The notes: a model not told the origin generated them from the letters alone. A stretch of DNA of 64,000 nt from Rhizobiaceae bacterium (GCA_028279875.1 JANQMU010000118.1:62001-126000), one strand, 5' to 3'. Positions 24,396 to 31,738 are shown, counted from the first letter of the stretch. A program made the numbers and translations.

Positions 24396-25241
24396 GTGGG
24401 CAAAGAGGAAGATACCTGTCTGGCGATGCTGCGCGAGGGCGATCGCGACCGCTATCTCTGCGCCCTGCTGTCGCCTGACAGCCATCGCGGTCCGATCGCG
24501 GCCCTCTACGCCTTCAATATGGAAATCGCCCGCCTCCGGGACGTTGTCAGCGAGCCGATGATGGGCGAGGTCCGTCTGCAATGGTGGGCCGATCTGATCG
24601 AAAGCGGATCGGGCGGGGATGCGGCGGGACATCCCGTTGCAGCGGCCCTGCTGCAGGCGATCGACGATCACGACCTGCCGCGCCGCACGCTCATCAACAT
24701 GATCGAGGCCCGCCGCTTCGACCTTTATGACGATCCGATGCCGGACCGCAACACATTCGAGGGATATGCCGGCGAAACGGCCTCCGCGCTCATTCAGCTC
24801 TGCGCGCAGATTCTCGATGCCGGGAAAAGCGGCGGCCTGGCTGACGTGGCCGGACATGCCGGCGTTACGCAACTCGTGGCTGGATCGCTGCTGCTGCTGC
24901 CGACCCACCGGGCGCGCGGTCAGCTCTATGTCCCCGGGGAAATCCTTGCAGCGGCGGGCCTCGACCGGGAACGGTTTCTGGCCGGGGATGACGTGGCCGG
25001 GGTCTCGCAGGTCCTGTCGGCCTTTATCGCGCTTGGCCGCGAGCATCTGGGCAGGGCGCGAGACGCTGCCGGAGGCGGCCGGCCGGCGTGTTTCCCGGCT
25101 TTTCTGCCGGTTTGCCTTGCGGAACCTGTCTTTGACCGGGCCGAGAAAGGCGGTGCTTCGGTGATGGAGCAGGCGCCGGTCATACCGCAATGGCGGCGTC
25201 AGATCCGCCTGTGGAACGCTGCGCGTAGACAGCGGTTCTGA
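24396..25241 (+). CDS. Phytoene/squalene synthase-family protein (NDUFAF6-like)
   Basis: A 281-residue protein with the isoprenoid synthase fold. The segments F-N-M-E-I-A-R-L-R-D-V-V-S-E-P-M-M-G-E-V-R-L-Q-W-W are characteristic of the branch that includes NDUFAF6, not of carotenoid pathway enzymes, and no other carotenoid genes are nearby. The Asp-rich substrate motifs of true squalene synthases are not evident. The start is a GTG 16 bases after the previous stop. Link to complex I assembly is inferred from its neighbour and family. Confidence 0.82.
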   Translation: MGKEEDTCLAMLREGDRDRYLCALLSPDSHRGPIAALYAFNMEIARLRDVVSEPMMGEVRLQWWADLIESGSGGDAAGHPVAAALLQAIDDHDLPRRTLINMIEARRFDLYDDPMPDRNTFEGYAGETASALIQLCAQILDAGKSGGLADVAGHAGVTQLVAGSLLLLPTHRARGQLYVPGEILAAAGLDRERFLAGDDVAGVSQVLSAFIALGREHLGRARDAAGGGRPACFPAFLPVCLAEPVFDRAEKGGASVMEQAPVIPQWRRQIRLWNAARRQRF

Positions 25242-25355
25242 CAATTCCTTGGTCAGGTCGGTTGCGGATCAGGCCGATTGCTTCGCCTCGAGCGGCAGGG
25301 CATACTTTGCCTTGATGAAACAACCTTGTCTCGGCAAGGCAAACGGAGGGTTTCA

Positions 25356-25817
25356 GTGACTGCCGGTTTCTGGGTTCTGTCGCTCACCATCCTGGCCGGT
25401 GTGGTCGTTCTGCTTTATCTGCGGTGGTCACGCCTGAACAATGTCGATTCCGAAGCGGCGGAGGATATGGGGTCCGTCATCGTTGCTTTCGCGCGTGCCT
25501 ATCCGAACAGTCCGATTCGTGAAATGCTGCACACGGAGGACGGGGAGGGCACGTTCCTGCGGACCGCAGACGGTGCGGTCGGGCTGGTCCAGGCTTCGGG
25601 CAATCACCGCCTCGCCACCCTGCTGGAGCCGGGCGACGTGCAGGTCGAATCGGTGGAAAACGACCGAACGATCCGCCTGCATTTTTCACGCGAAAATGTC
25701 AGGGACGGCGATTTCACGTTCGCCGCCGTCGCCGATGCGGCCGAGGTCGCGTTATGGCTTTGCGGGAATTTCGTGCCAACCGCCGCGAACGATCCTGCCG
25801 CCCCGCCGGCGGACTGA
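25356..25817 (+). CDS. Hypothetical membrane-anchored protein
   Basis: A 153-residue protein with one N-terminal membrane helix (W-V-L-S-L-T-I-L-A-G-V-V-V-L-L-Y-L) and a soluble periplasm-facing or cytoplasmic domain of about 120 residues. I start at the GTG at 25356 because GGAGGG sits five bases upstream; an ATG at 25278 would place a charged segment before the helix. No catalytic motif or domain is recognised. In this position between the NDUFAF6-like gene and trmFO such small membrane proteins occur in related genomes. Function unknown. Confidence 0.7.
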   Translation: MTAGFWVLSLTILAGVVVLLYLRWSRLNNVDSEAAEDMGSVIVAFARAYPNSPIREMLHTEDGEGTFLRTADGAVGLVQASGNHRLATLLEPGDVQVESVENDRTIRLHFSRENVRDGDFTFAAVADAAEVALWLCGNFVPTAANDPAAPPAD

Positions 25818-25836
25818 CAATCCAGCGCTCGAACTG

Positions 25837-27255
25837 CTACTGTGCTGCGTCACTTTGGCCCGAAAGGCCCAGCCAGTCGCGGCAATCGGCCAGCGCGCGG
25901 GCAGACACGGCCTTTTTCTTGGCAATTGCCTTGTCCTTGCCGCGAAACCGTCTGACGCCCTCAGGCTTGACGACCTCCACTGGCGGAAACAGGCCGAAAT
26001 TGACATTCATCGGCTGAAAGGAACGTTTGCCCGGCTCGTCATCGCTGGTCAGGTGACCGCCGGTTATATGTCCGAGCAAAGCGCCGAACGCGGTGGTCGC
26101 AGGCGGCAGCGACGGCGCGTATCCGAGCCGTTCGGCGGCGGCAAAGCGGCCGGCAAGCAGGCCGATCGCCGCCGATTCGACATATCCCTCGCATCCGGTG
26201 ATCTGTCCGGCGAAGCGCAGGCCCGGCCTGGTCTTGAGCTGCGCCGTTGGATCCAGCAGTTGCGGTGAATTGATATAGGTGTTGCGGTGGAGGCCGCCCA
26301 GCCGTGCGAATTCGGCATTCTCCAGTCCGGGTATCATCTGAAAGATGGCCTTCTGACTGCCATATTTCAGTTTCGTCTGGAAACCGACCATGTTGTAGAG
26401 CGTGCCCAGCGCATTGTCCTGGCGCAGTTGCACGACGGCGTGGGCCTTCACGTCCGGATGATGGGCATTGGTCAGGCCCATCGGTTTCATGGGGCCGTGC
26501 CGCAGGGTTTCGCGGCCGCGTGCGGCCATGATTTCGATCGGCAGGCAGCCGTCGAAATAGGGCGTGCCCTCCCATTCCTTGAATTCGGTCTTTTCGCCCT
26601 CAAGCAGCGCATCGATGAAGGCGTTGTACTGCGCCTCGTCCATGGGACAGTTGATGTAATCCTTGCCGGTGCCGCCGGGGCCGACCTTATCGTAGCGCGA
26701 CTGAAACCAGCAGACATCCATGTCGACGCTGTCAAAATGCAGGATCGGTGCGATCGCATCGAAGAATGCCAGCGATTCCTCTCCGGTGGCCTGCTGAATG
26801 GCTTCGGCAAGCGCCGGGGCCGTCAGCGGCCCGGTTGCGATAATCGCCTGATCCCAATCGTCCGGCGGCAGGCCGTGGACCTCCTCGCGGCGTATGGTGA
26901 TCAGCGGGTGGTCTTCGATCGACGCCGTCACGGCGGCCGAAAAACCGTCGCGATCGACGGCCAGCGCACTGCCGGCGGGAACCTGATGGCGGTCCGCTGC
27001 GGCCATGATCAGCGAGTTGGCAAAACGCATCTCCTGATGCAGCACGCCGACGGCATTGGTCTGCGCATCGTCGGAGCGGAACGAGTTCGAGCAGACAAGC
27101 TCGGCCAGCCCGTCGGTCTTGTGGGCGTCCGTGCCGCGTATCGGCCGCATTTCGTGCAGAATGACCGGCACGCCCATATGGGCGGCCTGCCAGGCGGCCT
27201 CGGAGCCCGCCAGACCGCCGCCGACGACGTGAATGGGATTGTCCGTCTTTGCCAT
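25837..27255 (-). CDS. trmFO: Methylenetetrahydrofolate-tRNA-(uracil-5-)-methyltransferase TrmFO
   Basis: A 472-residue FAD enzyme that makes ribothymidine-54 in the T loop of tRNA with methylene-tetrahydrofolate as carbon donor. The FAD-binding motif V-G-G-G-L-A-G-S-E-A is at residues 11-20 and the conserved E-L-V-C55-S-N-S-F-R-S-D segment with a catalytic cysteine follows. I chose the ATG at 27255; one at 27285 would add ten unrelated residues. It converges with the membrane protein gene at 25356. Confidence 0.95.
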   Translation of the reverse strand: MAKTDNPIHVVGGGLAGSEAAWQAAHMGVPVILHEMRPIRGTDAHKTDGLAELVCSNSFRSDDAQTNAVGVLHQEMRFANSLIMAAADRHQVPAGSALAVDRDGFSAAVTASIEDHPLITIRREEVHGLPPDDWDQAIIATGPLTAPALAEAIQQATGEESLAFFDAIAPILHFDSVDMDVCWFQSRYDKVGPGGTGKDYINCPMDEAQYNAFIDALLEGEKTEFKEWEGTPYFDGCLPIEIMAARGRETLRHGPMKPMGLTNAHHPDVKAHAVVQLRQDNALGTLYNMVGFQTKLKYGSQKAIFQMIPGLENAEFARLGGLHRNTYINSPQLLDPTAQLKTRPGLRFAGQITGCEGYVESAAIGLLAGRFAAAERLGYAPSLPPATTAFGALLGHITGGHLTSDDEPGKRSFQPMNVNFGLFPPVEVVKPEGVRRFRGKDKAIAKKKAVSARALADCRDWLGLSGQSDAAQ

Positions 27256-27401
27256 GAGGAGGGATTTAGAACAGTTTCGCCGCAAAGGGAAACAGTTCCG
27301 TTCGCCGCGACATCAGGGTGTACCGTTTTGCGAGGCGCAACGGTTTGCGGCGGATTCGATTTTCAGGAGGGGATGGGTATTGAAGGGTATTGCAAATGGA
27401 A

Positions 27402-27459
27402 ACGGCGTCGAGACATTTGTTTATCGGCCGTTGGCTTTTTCCTTGTGTCTCGACGCCGT
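27402..27459. terminator. Long inverted repeat downstream of the first DUF1127 gene
   Basis: ACGGCGTCGAGACA at 27402-27415 is perfectly complementary to 27446-27459, leaving a 30-base loop. On the minus strand it follows the DUF1127 stop by 22 bases and is trailed by TTTCCATTTG, so it most likely ends that transcript. The 14-bp GC-rich stem is unusually long and the loop unusually large for a simple terminator. Confidence 0.5.
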
Positions 27460-27481
27460 CCTGGGTGACGGGTCCATGATA

Positions 27482-27628
27482 TCAGTACCCGGAAACCCGG
27501 CGTGCGTATTCGCTGATCGCGCCACGCTCGACACCGATATCCTTCAATGTGCTGTCGGACAGGTCCCGGAGTTCGGCGACGGTGCGGCGATAGTTGCGCC
27601 AGTTGCGGTAGTCTTTGATAATGTTCAT
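27482..27628 (-). CDS. DUF1127 small arginine-rich protein (copy 1)
   Basis: A 48-residue protein: M-N-I-I-K-D-Y-R-N-W-R-N-Y, then L-R-D-L-S-D-S-T-L-K-D-I-G-V-E-R-G. The R-x-x-x-E-L-x-x-L-S-D-x-x-L-x-D-I-G core defines DUF1127. The ribosome binding site AAGGAG is six bases before the ATG. Proteins of this family act in stress responses and RNA turnover in some alphaproteobacteria (for example CcaF1 of Rhodobacter); a specific role here is inference. It lies 168 bp downstream of the small-RNA unit ending at 27796, on the same strand. Confidence 0.88.
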   Translation of the reverse strand: MNIIKDYRNWRNYRRTVAELRDLSDSTLKDIGVERGAISEYARRVSGY

Positions 27629-27795
27629 TTTTTTCTCCTTGTGCGGTGCTCTTTGTTTTCACCACATTCGCTATGTAAGAAAATTTCGCGGCGTTGTTAG
27701 CGCAAAAATGACAGGGCTGCCATGCGTTTGCCGCATGTCTGCGTGGGTCCGGATAAGGACGCCGACGGCTCGCCGGTGCAGGGGTGCGAAAGCAA

Positions 27796-27901
27796 TGCGC
27801 CCACCGGATTGAAACCGATGGGCGCAGTGTTTGCGGCCGGTTATCTGCGAGGAGGTCGATAACCAACCTGTCCTCAAGTCCCGGGAGGAGGGGGACTTGA
27901 G
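27796..27901 (-). ncRNA. Cuckoo/CcsR-type small RNA unit 1 (3' of a DUF1127 gene)
   Basis: Read on the minus strand directly after the DUF1127 gene at 28059-27916. Hairpin A (27873-27901) has a perfect 10-bp stem and a nine-base loop that is exactly CCUCCUCCC. Hairpin B (27839-27864) has a 7-bp stem (GGTTATC/GATAACC) and a loop containing CCUCCUC. A third hairpin (27796-27826, 8-bp stem TGCGCCCA/TGGGCGCA) followed by a U-containing stretch fits a terminator. CCUCCUCCC is complementary to Shine-Dalgarno sequences and is the defining motif of cuckoo RNAs, known to be processed from DUF1127 messages. Ends of the mature RNA are estimated. Confidence 0.8.
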
Positions 27902-27915
27902 AAATCCGATGGCCT

Positions 27916-28059
27916 TTACCTAGTTTGCCGTGCAACGAAAGGAATGTCACCGCGGGAGATGCCGATATCGTCCAGTTCCCGATCGGACATGCGGTAGAGT
28001 TCGTTGCATGTGGTGCGGTATTTACGCCAGTTCCTGAAAGATTGTCTCATCGAGGTCAT
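27916..28059 (-). CDS. DUF1127 small arginine-rich protein (copy 2, host gene of small RNA unit 1)
   Basis: A 47-residue protein with F-R-N-W-R-K-Y-R-T-T and L-Y-R-M-S-D-R-E-L-D-D-I-G-I-S-R-G-D-I, a clear DUF1127 domain. It is preceded by GGATGAGAAA and, about 50 bp upstream, by the promoter-like element at 28117. The first cuckoo-type hairpin begins 15 bases after its stop codon, so protein and small RNA are probably made from one transcript, as for the ccaF1-CcsR locus of Rhodobacter. Confidence 0.87.
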   Translation of the reverse strand: MTSMRQSFRNWRKYRTTCNELYRMSDRELDDIGISRGDIPFVARQTR

Positions 28060-28116
28060 TTTCTCATCCTTCACAGCCGTGCGGCTTTCGTAAGATCACC
28101 GCTGTTTCTCAAGTGC

Positions 28117-28145
28117 AATATAGGGACAGAGTCGGTTTTTGTGCA
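28117..28145 (-). promoter_or_regulatory. Promoter-like element of DUF1127 / small RNA unit 1
   Basis: On the minus strand TGCACA, 17 bases, TATATT, with CCC directly before the -10-like box. The same arrangement (same hexamers, same 17-base spacing, CCC before TATATT, and an upstream CCTTGC-N-TATATTGCAC box) recurs at 28448-28476. The CCCTATAT form recalls heat-shock sigma factor (RpoH) promoters that drive CcsR RNAs in Rhodobacter, but the -35 region is not a clear RpoH match. Confidence 0.55.
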
Positions 28146-28211
28146 GTGCAATATAAGCAAGGGAGTCATGCGAAATTGCAGGGCTGCGCTAACCGAATGT
28201 TCAGACTTGTG

Positions 28212-28440
28212 CCGTCGGTCAATTCTGTCCGGGATTGCCGACGGGCCAAAGAAATAGCGCCCGCTGCGGGAGGAGGTGCAGCGAGCGCCATTTAGTGCGG
28301 TTGACACCCGGGAGGAGGAGTGGTGTCAACCAGATCGCAGGAACACTGGGAGGAGGATAATGTTCCGGCGAAACTTTTTGTCTCCGGCCGCGGGCATCAA
28401 ACCGATTTAATTTCCGGTCGCGCCGCCCGCGTCATCAACA
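28212..28440 (-). ncRNA. Cuckoo/CcsR-type small RNA unit 2 (three loops, no host protein gene)
   Basis: On the minus strand three hairpins follow one another, each with CCUCCUCCC in the loop: stem GGAACA/TGTTCC (28340-28366), a perfect 10-bp stem GGTTGACACC/GGTGTCAACC (28299-28331) and stem CGCTGC/GCAGCG (28262-28283). A further stem CCGTCGG/CCGACGG (28212-28244) may end the RNA. The 5' part could form a stem CGCGGGC/GCCCGCG. The likely start, from the promoter at 28448-28476, is near 28440. Only a 14-codon open frame (ATG at about 28437) precedes the hairpins, so unlike unit 1 there is no DUF1127 host gene. Ends are estimates. Confidence 0.75.
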
Positions 28441-28447
28441 TGGTTCG

Positions 28448-28476
28448 AATATAGGGTCGAAAGATCGTTTTGTGCA
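28448..28476 (-). promoter_or_regulatory. Promoter-like element of small RNA unit 2
   Basis: TGCACA, 17 bases, TATATT on the minus strand with CCC before the -10-like box and the same upstream CCTTGC-N-TATATTGCAC sequence as the copy at 28117. The spacers between the boxes differ in sequence, so what is conserved is the promoter itself. Confidence 0.55.
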
Positions 28477-28643
28477 GTGCAATATATGCAAGGTAGCTAT
28501 GACGAGAATGCATGGCTTATATGCGCTGGCTGCCGGGCCGTGGCTCTTCTGTAGCCAAACGGTGGCTTTGGTGCCTTTGTCTGACTTCTTGAGTTTCCGA
28601 TCTCCTCGCTGTGGTACAGAACAACAGGCTTCAACATATCTTC

Positions 28644-28955
28644 CTACACGTGCTCAGGTCGGTAGCGCGGCACATTCAATTCTCCGGCCTTGGCACGAAT
28701 AACCATGCTGTCATGTAGCGCCTGCATGCGCAAAAGCAGGTCAGCCTTGATATCAAAGGCCAACTCAATCCGCATAGCCATCTCGGGAGACAAAGAGGCT
28801 TTTTCGTTCACAAGATCGGATACGGTCGCAGTGCGTACGCCCAATGCTTTTGCAGCTCCAGCAATGGAAAGCCCCAATTCGTCCAGTATTTCGGTGCGGA
28901 TGAATTCGCCCGGATGGACTGGCGGCATCCCCATTTTCAGTTTGTTCTTGGCCAT
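28644..28955 (-). CDS. higA: HigA-family antitoxin (XRE helix-turn-helix)
   Basis: A 103-residue antitoxin. P-P-V-H-P-G-E-F-I-R-T-E-I-L near the start is the hallmark of the HigA family, and the helix-turn-helix follows (S-I-A-G-A-A-K-A-L-G-V, then R-T-A-T-V-S-D-L-V-N). It neutralises HigB and represses the operon by binding the palindrome at 29246. Its ATG shares one base with the higB stop, so the two are translationally coupled in the toxin-first order typical of higBA. Confidence 0.92.
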   Translation of the reverse strand: MAKNKLKMGMPPVHPGEFIRTEILDELGLSIAGAAKALGVRTATVSDLVNEKASLSPEMAMRIELAFDIKADLLLRMQALHDSMVIRAKAGELNVPRYRPEHV

Positions 28956-29239
28956 CAGTGGTAGTCCTCCAAATTCATATTCATGATTACGCCGCCCTCA
29001 ATCTTGAAGGTGAGACGCCAGTTTCCGGTTACAGATATGGACCACTCGCCCGCGCGATTGCCTTTAAGCTGGTGAATCCTCCAACCCGGCGGTCCTTCAA
29101 CGGCTGCCATATCGGGCGCGGCTTCAAGGGCAAAGAGAATTGTACGTAACCGCGGAATGACGTCCTGCTTCAAGCCTTTGGCGTTGCCGTGCAGATAGTA
29201 ATCCCGCAGTCCTTTGTGAACGATTGATGTTATGTCCAT
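28955..29239 (-). CDS. higB: HigB-family toxin (RelE superfamily ribosome-dependent mRNase)
   Basis: A 94-residue toxin expected to cut mRNA on the ribosome. The segment K-G-L-R-D-Y-Y near the start, R-L-x-x-I-L-x-x-L, W-R-I-H-Q-L-K-G and the strand W-S-I-S-V-T-G-N-W-R-L-T-F are typical of HigB. I start at the ATG at 29239 because an ATG at 29251 would lie inside the -10 box of the predicted promoter. With that promoter the message would have almost no 5' leader. Confidence 0.92.
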   Translation of the reverse strand: MDITSIVHKGLRDYYLHGNAKGLKQDVIPRLRTILFALEAAPDMAAVEGPPGWRIHQLKGNRAGEWSISVTGNWRLTFKIEGGVIMNMNLEDYH

Positions 29240-29245
29240 TCCCCA

Positions 29246-29275
29246 ATTCATACGGTGTCACCGTACGAATTTCAA
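29246..29275 (-). promoter_or_regulatory. higBA promoter with embedded palindromic operator
   Basis: On the minus strand TTGAAA (29270-29275) and TATGAA (29247-29252) are separated by exactly 17 bp. A 25-bp palindrome occupies 29246-29270, with the core TACGGTG-T-CACCGTA and outer ATTC/GAAT arms; one position per arm does not pair. HigA bound here would cover spacer and -10 box, a standard autorepression layout. Confidence 0.75.
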
Positions 29276-29407
29276 GGAAATACACCACGCATTCAAGGGC
29301 GCGTTGTGGTTGGGTTGCAGCGCCAAAAAACAGCCGCACATTCAATTCGCGTGTAAACAGCTTCAAGTCCAAACACGTTGGGCGAAAATGCTGGACAATC
29401 ACGAAAA

Positions 29408-29492
29408 TGGTGCGGGTGGAGGGACTCGAACCCCCACGCCTCTCGGCGTCTGGACCTAAACCAGGTGCGTCTACCAGTTCCGCCACACCCGC
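29408..29492 (-). tRNA. tRNA-Leu (anticodon UAG)
   Basis: An 85-nt class II tRNA with the 3' CCA encoded. The acceptor stem GCGGGTG/CACCCGC pairs fully, the D arm contains G-G-T-A-G-A-C-G-C, the anticodon loop is TTTAGGT (anticodon TAG), a variable arm GCCGAGAGGC is present and the T arm is GGGGGTTCGAGTCCC. The first anticodon-stem pair is C-A, a mismatch. The 3' end faces the higBA operon. Confidence 0.96.
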
Positions 29493-29897
29493 ACATCCCT
29501 GCGATGGCTGCAGGGCGGCTCTTTTCAAGAGCGCGTCTCTATATCACCGTGCCGTGCGAGGTCAACGGTAAAAGCCGGTTTGGCGTGCACGGGAGGGCCG
29601 GTATCTGCCGTATGTCCTCTCCATATGCATAATATCTGACTATGAGTATTCAATAAAATATCATTTGATATTATGTGTTGCTTCAACAACCCTGTCATTG
29701 TGTGAGCGGGTGTCTGCCATGCTGGCGGTTCGGCTGGCACGGCATTGATGCGTCTTGAAACCGGTTAGCCCGCGCGGCTTCATTGTGCGCATGAGCTGCG
29801 TGCCGGAGGACCGATGCAAATCCTCCGGCATCCGCGGCAAACCTGCGGCTGACCGCGTTCGGCGCCGCCTGTAACAAACAATCAAAAGGATCCGGCA
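29493..29897. other. 405-bp gene-free stretch before the DUF6282 gene
   Basis: No convincing reading frame. An AT-rich segment around 29640-29680 stands out from the GC-rich surroundings and holds the palindrome at 29657. The remainder holds nothing I can identify apart from the ribosome binding site AAAAGGA before 29898. Confidence 0.6.
29657..29672. promoter_or_regulatory. AT-rich palindrome AATATCA-TT-TGATATT
   Basis: A 7-bp-arm perfect palindrome in the AT-rich part of the gap upstream of the DUF6282 gene. It has the form of an operator. It is 225 bp from the gene start, and no second copy is seen near the LysR gene. Confidence 0.35.
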
Positions 29898-30863
29898 ATG
29901 AATGAGACAGGTGATATCCGATCGGGCAGTCTGGCAGTCCAGAATATGGTGCTGGATACTGGTATCTACAAAGCCCTTGAAGGAACGATCGATATCCATT
30001 GTCACGGCAATCCGGATTTCTGCCCGCGGCTTCTAGACGACGTCGAACTCGCATCGCTTGCCAAGGCCACGAAAATGCGTGCGATCATGATCAAGAGTCA
30101 TGCCGGGCCGACGGCGGACCGGGCCTATATCGCCCAGAAGGCGGTGGGCGGCGGCATTGATGTCTTCGGCTTGATCTGCCTCAACACGACGATCGGCGGT
30201 TTCAATCCGGCGGCGGTTGCGATGGCGATCAAGAACGGCGTCAAGGCCGTCTGGATGCCTTCCATGTGGGCCGAGAACCATGCCCGCTATGTGCGCGAGA
30301 TGGGCAGCGGCATGGGTTACGAGACCATCGGCATGGAGTTTCCTGATCAGGGAGAGACGATTTTCGACGCCAACCGGAACATCAAGGCCGAGGTCCTGCA
30401 GATCCTCGACATGGTGGCCGAGGCCGATATCATGCTGGCCACCGGCCATCTCGACCTTGACGAGGCGCACGCCCTGCTGGAGCAGGCCAAGGCACGGCAG
30501 ATCGGCAAGCTGGTGGTCCACACGGCGAATTACCATGTGATGAAATATCCGGCGGGCGATCTGAAGGAAATGGTCGACAATTACGGCGCCGTTCTCGAAC
30601 TGGGATTCAGTTCGCTTCCCAATGGCGTGTGGGATCCGGTCGATTCGACCCGACTGGTGTCGCTGACCGATATCTGCGATCTTATCCGCTCGGTCGGCAC
30701 GAAGAACTGTCTGGTGTCGACCGATTGTGGGCAATTCTCGACGCCGATGCCGATCGAAGCCATGCGGCTTTGGATCGATCATCTCGGATCGCGTGGCTTC
30801 AGCCAATCGGAGATCGACGACATGACCAAGATCGTACCGGCGCGGGTGATGGGGCTCGATTGA
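29898..30863 (+). CDS. DUF6282-family metal-dependent hydrolase-like protein
   Basis: A 321-residue protein related to the amidohydrolase superfamily. The N-terminal T-I-D-I-H-C-H-G-N-P-D carries the His-x-His metal motif on the first barrel strand. Later strands carry I-K-S-H, A-T-G-H-L-D and V-V-H-T-A-N-Y-H, and S-T-D-C-G-Q near residue 273 supplies the late Asp of the active site, as expected of a metal-dependent TIM barrel. It is followed after 56 bases by a solute-binding protein gene and then a LysR gene, suggesting hydrolysis of an imported small molecule. Substrate unknown. Confidence 0.8.
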   Translation: MNETGDIRSGSLAVQNMVLDTGIYKALEGTIDIHCHGNPDFCPRLLDDVELASLAKATKMRAIMIKSHAGPTADRAYIAQKAVGGGIDVFGLICLNTTIGGFNPAAVAMAIKNGVKAVWMPSMWAENHARYVREMGSGMGYETIGMEFPDQGETIFDANRNIKAEVLQILDMVAEADIMLATGHLDLDEAHALLEQAKARQIGKLVVHTANYHVMKYPAGDLKEMVDNYGAVLELGFSSLPNGVWDPVDSTRLVSLTDICDLIRSVGTKNCLVSTDCGQFSTPMPIEAMRLWIDHLGSRGFSQSEIDDMTKIVPARVMGLD

Positions 30864-30919
30864 ACAGACGGACAATCAATAACGGGGTCAAGGGGACCCG
30901 GACATAACAGGAGAACGAT

Positions 30920-31738
30920 ATGACGATTCTTGGAAAGATCAGCCGGCGCCTTTTTTCGCTTGCGGGTGTGGCGCTCGTCGGCGCTGCCATCTCGACCGGC
31001 GGGCATGAGACCGCCATGGCGCAAAGCCCGTCGCATCTGCAGACCGTGCTGGAAAACGGTGTCCTGCGGGTGGGAACGACCGGCGATTTCGTTCCGATGA
31101 CGGTCCGGGATATCGCCAGCGGGTCATATAAGGGGTTCGAGATCGATGCTGCCAAGCAACTGGCGGCCGATCTCGGTGTCGAGGTGGAATTCGTTCCGAC
31201 CGACTGGAAAACCCTGGTGTCGGGGGTGCTGGCGGACAAGTTCGATATCGCGATGACCGGCTCTTCGATCAATCCGGGCCGGGCGAAGACGGTCGGTTTC
31301 ACCCAGCCCTATTTTTTCGTCGGCACGGTTCCCATGATGCTGGAAAAAAATGCCGACCGGTTCAAAACCTGGGATGACGCCAACAAGTCGGGCGTGACCG
31401 TTGCGGTGACGCTCGGGACGGTGTTCGAGGAGCAGGCCCAGGCCGCTTTCCCCGATGCGACCATCGTCAAGGTGGAAGCGCCCGCGACCGGGTATCAGGA
31501 GGTTCTTTCAGGCCGGGCGGATGTCACCATTACCAGCAATGTCGACGCCGCTTCGTTGATGGAGCGCTACGCGAATATGAAGACCTTCGGCGAAGGCGAA
31601 GTGCGCAATCAGCGGCCTCTCGGCTATATCACGACCCAGAGCGATTTTGTCTTTCTCAATTATCTGAACACCTGGGTCGACATGAAGAAGGCGGACGGGT
31701 TTTTCAAGAGAAATGCTCAAAAGTGGGGCCTGGAATAG
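30920..31738 (+). CDS. Periplasmic solute-binding protein, family 3 (cyclohexadienyl-dehydratase-like fold)
   Basis: A 272-residue exported protein with a twin-arginine-type signal (I-S-R-R-L-F-S) and a likely cleavage after A-M-A. The mature part, L-R-V-G-T-T-G-D-F-V-P-M-T and G-F-E-I-D-A-A-K-Q-L-A, is that of amino-acid-type binding proteins and the related dehydratase PheC. No permease or ATPase gene is adjacent. In PheC a catalytic Glu lies in the D-A-I-E-A segment; the corresponding region here reads S-N-V-D-A-A, so a binding role is more likely than dehydratase activity. A terminator hairpin follows at 31773. Confidence 0.82.
   Translation: MTILGKISRRLFSLAGVALVGAAISTGGHETAMAQSPSHLQTVLENGVLRVGTTGDFVPMTVRDIASGSYKGFEIDAAKQLAADLGVEVEFVPTDWKTLVSGVLADKFDIAMTGSSINPGRAKTVGFTQPYFFVGTVPMMLEKNADRFKTWDDANKSGVTVAVTLGTVFEEQAQAAFPDATIVKVEAPATGYQEVLSGRADVTITSNVDAASLMERYANMKTFGEGEVRNQRPLGYITTQSDFVFLNYLNTWVDMKKADGFFKRNAQKWGLE

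Noticed and set aside
24396..25241. Carotenoid phytoene synthase
   Set aside because: No other carotenoid gene is nearby and the motifs fit the NDUFAF6-like branch.
26287..27468. 393-codon frame antisense to trmFO
   Set aside because: It overlaps trmFO almost fully and shows no recognisable protein features.
28500..29411. higBA region as an element integrated at the 3' end of tRNA-Leu
   Set aside because: No repeat of the tRNA 3' end is visible on the far side and no integrase gene is present.
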